DNA of 38,700 nt from Acidobacteriota bacterium (GTDB taxonomy: Bacteria > Acidobacteriota > Blastocatellia > Pyrinomonadales > Pyrinomonadaceae). The stretch spans positions 1 through 38,700 of the forward strand of contig QHXM01000105.1 of assembly GCA_003222945.1 (NCBI GenBank), given 5' to 3'. The position numbers and the translations under genes were made by a program. The notes under the pieces were generated by a model. The model saw only the letters and a program-made list of their open reading frames with translations. It did no database searches and was not told where the DNA came from. This document shows positions 34,824 to 38,700 of this stretch, in pieces; position 1 is the first letter of the stretch, and the number at the start of each line of letters is the position of its first letter.

Positions 34824-36004
34824 TGAGAACTCTCTATTTCGACTGCTTCGCTGGCGCAAGCGGCGACATGATTCTGGCCGCACTGGTCGGCGTCGGAGTC
34901 GAGCCGCGCGAGTTAAAAGAACAACTCTCATTGCTTAACGTCTCCGGTTACGAAATTAATTTCGAGATCGCTGACCGCTCAGGAATCAGCGCAACGCGCG
35001 CGCTCGTTCACACAGAGCATGAGCACGCGCATCGTCACCTGAGCCACATTCTGAAGATCATCAACGACTCGCGGTTGAAGGATCGCGTTAAAGAGAGAGC
35101 ATCGCTCATCTTCAAACGTCTTGGAGAGGCCGAAGCACGCATTCACAATGTTCCAGTTGAGAAAATACATTTTCACGAAGTCGGCGCGCTCGACGCGATT
35201 ATTGATGTCGTGGGCGCTTGCATAGGGTTTGAGTTGCTCGGCATTGAGCGTTTTGTCTGCTCGGAATTGCACGTCGGAAGCGGAATGGTAGAGATGGCGC
35301 ACGGGCGTTTTCCGATCCCGCCACCTGCTGTCGCAGAACTTCTGAGAGATGCGCCTGTCTATTCATCAGACATCAAAGGCGAATTGGTAACTCCAACGGG
35401 CGCTGCGATCATCAGCACTGTCTGTCAGGAGTTCGGTCCTCTGCCGAAGATGAAGATTGAGAGAGCGGGCTATGGCGCAGGGAAGCGCGAGTATCAGAAT
35501 TTTCCAAATGTGTTGCGCTTAATGATTGGGCATGACGAAGCAGTTGATTCCGGCGAAGAGCGTCTGGTCGTCGTCGAAACGAACATTGATGACATGTCGC
35601 CACAAATCTACGAGTACGTGATGGAGCGTGCTTTCGAGTTGGGGGCGAAAGACTGCTACCTAACGCCCGTGCAGATGAAGAAGAATAGACCCGGCGTCGT
35701 CATCTCAATCTTGTGTGGACAGGCAGAGCTTGACGCTATGTGCGAGCTTTTGTTGACTGAGACGACAACGCTCGGCGTGCGCTTCTCTGAAGTCAGGCGT
35801 CGCGCGCTTGAACGCGAAGTTGTAAAAGTTGAGACTGAGTTCGGCGCGATTGATGTTAAAGTGGCTAGATTGAATGGAAGCATCATCAAGGCAATGCCTG
35901 AATATGAACAGTGCCGAAATCTTGCGCGCGAGCGAGGCGTTGCGCTTCAGACAATAGAGCAGGCAGCGAGCGACTCCTTCTTGAAGTTGCAGAGCGAAGG
36001 GTAA
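34823..36004 (+). CDS. larC: Nickel-pincer cofactor biosynthesis protein LarC
   Basis: 393 residues in one uninterrupted frame; in Lactobacillus plantarum LarC is made by ribosomal frameshifting from larC1/larC2, here it is a single gene. Signatures include FDCFAGASGDMILAALVG at the N-terminus, a His-rich stretch HTEHEHAHRHLSH, IHFHEVGALDAIIDVVG, IKGELVTPTGAAII, and ETNIDDMSPQIYEYVMERA in the C-terminal half. LarC inserts nickel into the pincer nucleotide made by LarB and LarE, producing the cofactor for LarA-type enzymes. LarB and LarE genes are not in this window; a LarA-like protein is at 3197-4795, so cofactor use there is plausible. It starts inside the sirtuin stop codon (TGATG). Confidence 0.95.
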   Translation: MRTLYFDCFAGASGDMILAALVGVGVEPRELKEQLSLLNVSGYEINFEIADRSGISATRALVHTEHEHAHRHLSHILKIINDSRLKDRVKERASLIFKRLGEAEARIHNVPVEKIHFHEVGALDAIIDVVGACIGFELLGIERFVCSELHVGSGMVEMAHGRFPIPPPAVAELLRDAPVYSSDIKGELVTPTGAAIISTVCQEFGPLPKMKIERAGYGAGKREYQNFPNVLRLMIGHDEAVDSGEERLVVVETNIDDMSPQIYEYVMERAFELGAKDCYLTPVQMKKNRPGVVISILCGQAELDAMCELLLTETTTLGVRFSEVRRRALEREVVKVETEFGAIDVKVARLNGSIIKAMPEYEQCRNLARERGVALQTIEQAASDSFLKLQSEG

Positions 36005-36008
36005 AGCT

Positions 36009-36623
36009 ATGAGCACAAAGTTTTCAGAAGAAGAGGCGTTGAAGCAGGAAGAGCGCGCAAGGGTTGACCTTGATATGATTGCTCGCGGTGTCCGCTTGAT
36101 TCTCGAAGGCATAGGCGAAGACCCTGAGCGTGCGGGGCTGCAAGACACGCCGCAACGCGTCGCTGAGATGTACGCGGAGTTGACGGCAGGGATGCGCGAA
36201 GATCCACAGCAACATGTCATTCCGCTTCCAGGCGACAAGCACGACGAGATGGTCATAGTCAAAGACATCAACATAGCTTCGATCTGCGAGCATCACCTTG
36301 CGCCATTTGTGGGCAAGTGCCACATTGCGTACATTCCCAAAGGGGGGCGCATCGTAGGACTCTCAAAACTTGCGCGCCTAGCGGAAGTCTTCGCGCGACG
36401 CCTTCAGGTGCAGGAGCGGCTGACTTCAGAGATTGCGAATACGCTTTACGAAGGATTGCAGCCGCTCGGCGTGATGGTCGTGATTGAGGCCGAGCACACC
36501 TGCATGACTTTGCGCGGAGTTAAAAAGCCCGGCGCGATCACTATTACTTCGACCGTGCTTGGCGGATTCCGCAAAGACCCGCGCACGCGAGCCGAAGCGA
36601 TGGCATTGATAAAAGGAAAATAG
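36009..36623 (+). CDS. folE: GTP cyclohydrolase I
   Basis: 204 residues, normal length. The N-terminal helix region has VRLILEGIGEDPERAGLQDTP; the zinc ligands are Cys in SICEHHLAPF, the following His and Cys in EAEHTCMTLRGVKKPG; KCHIAYIPKGGRIVGLSKLARL is the conserved central block. It converts GTP to dihydroneopterin triphosphate, the first step of tetrahydrofolate synthesis. It starts four bp after the LarC stop codon with a GAAGGG sequence in the end of larC as probable ribosome site, and so belongs to the sirtuin-larC-folE operon. Confidence 0.97.
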   Translation: MSTKFSEEEALKQEERARVDLDMIARGVRLILEGIGEDPERAGLQDTPQRVAEMYAELTAGMREDPQQHVIPLPGDKHDEMVIVKDINIASICEHHLAPFVGKCHIAYIPKGGRIVGLSKLARLAEVFARRLQVQERLTSEIANTLYEGLQPLGVMVVIEAEHTCMTLRGVKKPGAITITSTVLGGFRKDPRTRAEAMALIKGK

Positions 36624-36665
36624 TTCTCGCTTGAAGCGTGTACGTTTCGTTGAGGAGAAAATTTT

Positions 36666-38345
36666 ATGAGAAGACAGGAATCCTTAATCACAGGTTGGCT
36701 CATCCTTGCGCTCTCTTTTGGCGCGTTGGCGCAAAGACGGCAGAGCGCTCCGAGCGCAATGAATATAAGTCCGATTAGTATCAACACCCTTCGGGCGCAC
36801 ATTAAATTTCTCTCTGACGATCAGCTTGAAGGTCGCGGCACAGGTGCTCCGGGCGGCGAGCTTGCGACCAAATACATCGCGGCGCAGCTAGAAGCTTTGG
36901 GATTAAAAGGCGCGGGCGAGAATGGCAGCTACTTTCAACCCGTCTCGCTCGTTGGTGTGAAAGCTGACCCCAATACAGTTCTGAGCGTAAGCTCTGGCGA
37001 CAAGCGAGAGACGTTTAAGTTCGCGGACGATTACGTCGCGTTCACAGGAGCGCAAGCGGCGGAAGCTGATGTCAACGCCGAACTGGTTTTCGTAGGCTAC
37101 GGCATTGATGCGCCGGAGCAGAAGTGGAACGATTATAAAGGAAGCGCAAGCGATTATCGCGGCAAGATTCTTGTGATGTTAGTCAACGATCCACCCGCAA
37201 CACCGGCAGAGCCGAATCTTTTCGGTGGCCGCGCGCTCACTTACTACGGACGCTGGACCTACAAATACGAAGAGGCCGCAAGGCGTGGCGCAGTGGGCGT
37301 AATTCTTCTACACACGGATGAGTCGGCTGGCTACCCTTGGAGCGTTGTCAGAACATCGAACGGCTCCTGGCGCTTCGACATTGCGCGCGAAGTTAATGAC
37401 AAGACTCCCTTCCTTAAAATTCGCTCGTGGATGACGGACGCCGCCGCTCACAGGATGATGCAGCTTGCGGGTCAGAACCTTGAGGATTTAAGACGGCGCG
37501 CGGCGTCAAGAGATTTTCAACCTGTAAAACTCAACCTGACAGCTTCTATCAATCTCAAGAGCGAGGTCAAGCGCGTCAAAGCTCCTAACGTCGTAGGCAT
37601 TCTGCCCGGTCGTGATCCGAAACTGCGCGACGAGTACGTTGTCTTCTCCGCGCATTGGGATCATCTTGGAATAGGCGAGCCTGACAAGCGCGGCGACAGA
37701 ATCTATAACGGCGCAGTTGATAACGCGTCGGGCGATGCTTCCATAATTGCGATTGCAGAAGCGTTGACCAAGCTTCCTGAAAGCGAGAGACCGCGACGCT
37801 CAATCCTGTTTCTGTTTCCGACAGCCGAAGAACAGGGCTTACTCGGCGCAGAGTGGTATTCAAAGCACCCGCTCGTTCCTTTGAAGAAGACGGCTGCGAA
37901 CATCAACCTCGATTCGATGAACGTGCTCGGACCTACGAGCGACTTCGTTCCACTTGGTGCGGAGCGTTCTACGCTCAAGGCGGTCGTTGAAGAGATTGCC
38001 AAAGAGCGCGGGATGACAGTTACACCAGACCCTAGACCCGAACAGGGTTCGTTCTATCGCTCGGACCATTTCCCGTTCGCCAAAGTTGGCGTGCCTTCCA
38101 TCAGCCTGAAGGAAGGGAGCAGCTACGTGGGCCACACGAAGGAGTGGGGTGAGCAGCAGTTCAAAGCCTACAACACTGCGCACTATCATCAACCTTCGGA
38201 CGAATACAGCGACTCATGGAACTTTGAGGGCATGGCTCAGGAGGCAGAGATCGCGCTAGCCATAGGCCGTCGAGTCGCAGACATGCAGGAGATGCCGCGC
38301 TTCAACCCGAACGACGAATTTGCGAAAGCGCAGCAGAATAGATAA
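36666..38345 (+). CDS. Secreted M28 metallopeptidase with PA domain
   Basis: 559 residues with an N-terminal signal peptide (SLITGWLILALSFGALAQ). A protease-associated domain is inserted at about 130-280 (LVFVGYGIDAPEQKWNDYKG and VGVILLHTDESAGYPW). The M28 zinc ligands are visible: His/Asp in SAHWDHLG, Asp in VDNASGD, the Glu pair in TAEEQGLLG, Asp in NLDSMN, and His in YRSDHFPFAKVG. The usual activity is aminopeptidase or carboxypeptidase-like hydrolysis in the periplasm or outside. GAGGAG at 36652-36657 lies eight bp before the ATG. It follows folE by 42 bp, but its own ribosome site suggests independent translation. Confidence 0.95.
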   Translation: MRRQESLITGWLILALSFGALAQRRQSAPSAMNISPISINTLRAHIKFLSDDQLEGRGTGAPGGELATKYIAAQLEALGLKGAGENGSYFQPVSLVGVKADPNTVLSVSSGDKRETFKFADDYVAFTGAQAAEADVNAELVFVGYGIDAPEQKWNDYKGSASDYRGKILVMLVNDPPATPAEPNLFGGRALTYYGRWTYKYEEAARRGAVGVILLHTDESAGYPWSVVRTSNGSWRFDIAREVNDKTPFLKIRSWMTDAAAHRMMQLAGQNLEDLRRRAASRDFQPVKLNLTASINLKSEVKRVKAPNVVGILPGRDPKLRDEYVVFSAHWDHLGIGEPDKRGDRIYNGAVDNASGDASIIAIAEALTKLPESERPRRSILFLFPTAEEQGLLGAEWYSKHPLVPLKKTAANINLDSMNVLGPTSDFVPLGAERSTLKAVVEEIAKERGMTVTPDPRPEQGSFYRSDHFPFAKVGVPSISLKEGSSYVGHTKEWGEQQFKAYNTAHYHQPSDEYSDSWNFEGMAQEAEIALAIGRRVADMQEMPRFNPNDEFAKAQQNR

Positions 38346-38349
38346 AACA

Positions 38350-38413
38350 GTGATGAGTACTGAGTACTGAGATAGAAGCTCTCACTCCGTCCTCAGTACT
38401 CAGTACTCATCAC
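38350..38413. repeat. Heptamer-repeat hairpin, TACTGAG type (locus G)
   Basis: GTGATGAGTACTGAGTACTG (38350-38369, plus AG) is an exact inverted match to 38392-38413, giving a 22-bp stem, with AGAAGCTCTCACTCC in the centre. The unit TACTGAG is the same as at locus A. It separates the M28 peptidase and MetRS genes. Confidence 0.9.
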
Positions 38414-38425
38414 TCATTAATTTGA

Positions 38426-38700
38426 ATGAAAACATTTTACGTTACAACGCCCATTTACTACGCCAACAGCTTCCCGCATCTTGGCAGTCTTTATCCTACG
38501 ATTGTCGCGGACAGCTTGAGGCGTCATTATCGACAGCGCGGATATGAGACCTACTTTCTGACGGGGACGGATGAGCACGGGATAAATATTCAAAGGCTCG
38601 CGGAGCGTAGAGGGATAACGCCGAAGCAGTATGCGGATGAGATAGTCGCAAGCTTCAAAAAGACTTTCGGTGAATTTGGTCTGGACACGGAGCACGGTGG
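38426..38700 (+). CDS. metG: Methionyl-tRNA synthetase (3' end outside window)
   Basis: 91 codons are visible from ATG 38426 to the right edge. The N-terminus KTFYVTTPIYYANSFPHLGS is the MetRS catalytic start, with the class I HIGH signature in the divergent form PHLG, followed by TIVADSLRRHYRQRGYETYF and the strictly conserved LTGTDEHGINIQRLAERRG. It charges initiator and elongator tRNA-Met. The start has no obvious Shine-Dalgarno and lies 13 bp after a heptamer hairpin. Confidence 0.93.
   Translation, partial: MKTFYVTTPIYYANSFPHLGSLYPTIVADSLRRHYRQRGYETYFLTGTDEHGINIQRLAERRGITPKQYADEIVASFKKTFGEFGLDTEHG

Noticed and set aside
1-38700. Mobile element or genomic island
   Set aside because: No transposase, integrase, attachment site or tRNA is visible, and genes are ordinary chromosomal functions in long co-oriented runs.

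Overview
The window is a dense, mostly chromosomal-housekeeping stretch of about 38.7 kb with no rRNA, tRNA, CRISPR array or transposase visible. Gene content (UPF0182 membrane protein, S9 prolyl oligopeptidase, M24 and M28 secreted peptidases, a TatT-like TPR lipoprotein, an FHA/PBP2/FtsW/PP2C/Ser-Thr kinase locus, LarC, a bifunctional acyl reductase/acyl ligase) and a moderate GC, weakly biased sequence suggest an Acidobacteriota member, probably of the Blastocatellia (subdivision 4) lineage. This placement is an inference from gene content, not a phylogeny.

Layout. 1-7784 (minus): a HAD-IB phosphatase, a secreted prolyl oligopeptidase, a LarA-like (nickel-pincer racemase family) protein and, 7 bp downstream of it, a very large protein that combines an N-terminal fatty-acyl reductase with an AMP-forming acyl ligase and runs off the left edge. 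This looks like a lipid-modification locus, possibly ether lipid or fatty alcohol synthesis. 7968-8997 (plus): TPR lipoprotein and a small Cys-rich protein. 9036-12409 (minus): a receiver-like protein of the cyclic-phosphate-processing type and a giant UPF0182 membrane protein. 12525-16533 (plus): an NHL-propeller lipoprotein fused to an M23/LytM-type peptidase domain, and a secreted Xaa-Pro aminopeptidase. 16577-25398 (minus): an orphan Phd/YefM-type antitoxin and the cluster FHA, PBP2, FtsW/RodA, PP2C, Ser/Thr kinase, FHA, which mirrors the actinobacterial fhaA-pbpA-rodA-pstP-pknB locus and should couple phosphorylation signalling to peptidoglycan synthesis. 25631-33894 (mostly minus): SpoU rRNA methyltransferase, EEP-family hydrolase, a degenerate receiver protein (plus), CopA copper ATPase, DAHP synthase and ArgRS. 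34074-38700 (plus): sirtuin, LarC, GTP cyclohydrolase I, M28 peptidase and the start of MetRS.

The most unusual non-coding signal is a family of intergenic hairpins in which both arms are tandem 7-bp repeats, the heptamer differs from locus to locus (TACTGAG, GTAGGCA, GTTTTCA, CGATTCA, AAAAATG), and the centre tends to carry an AAAGCTTTT-like core. They sit flush against stop or start codons, in one case supply the last codons of a gene, and in two cases create false N-terminal extensions.

The two Lar genes tie the ends of the window together: LarC makes the nickel-pincer cofactor that a LarA-type protein would need, and the LarA-like protein here keeps the pincer lysine and nickel histidine but appears to lack one of the two catalytic histidines.
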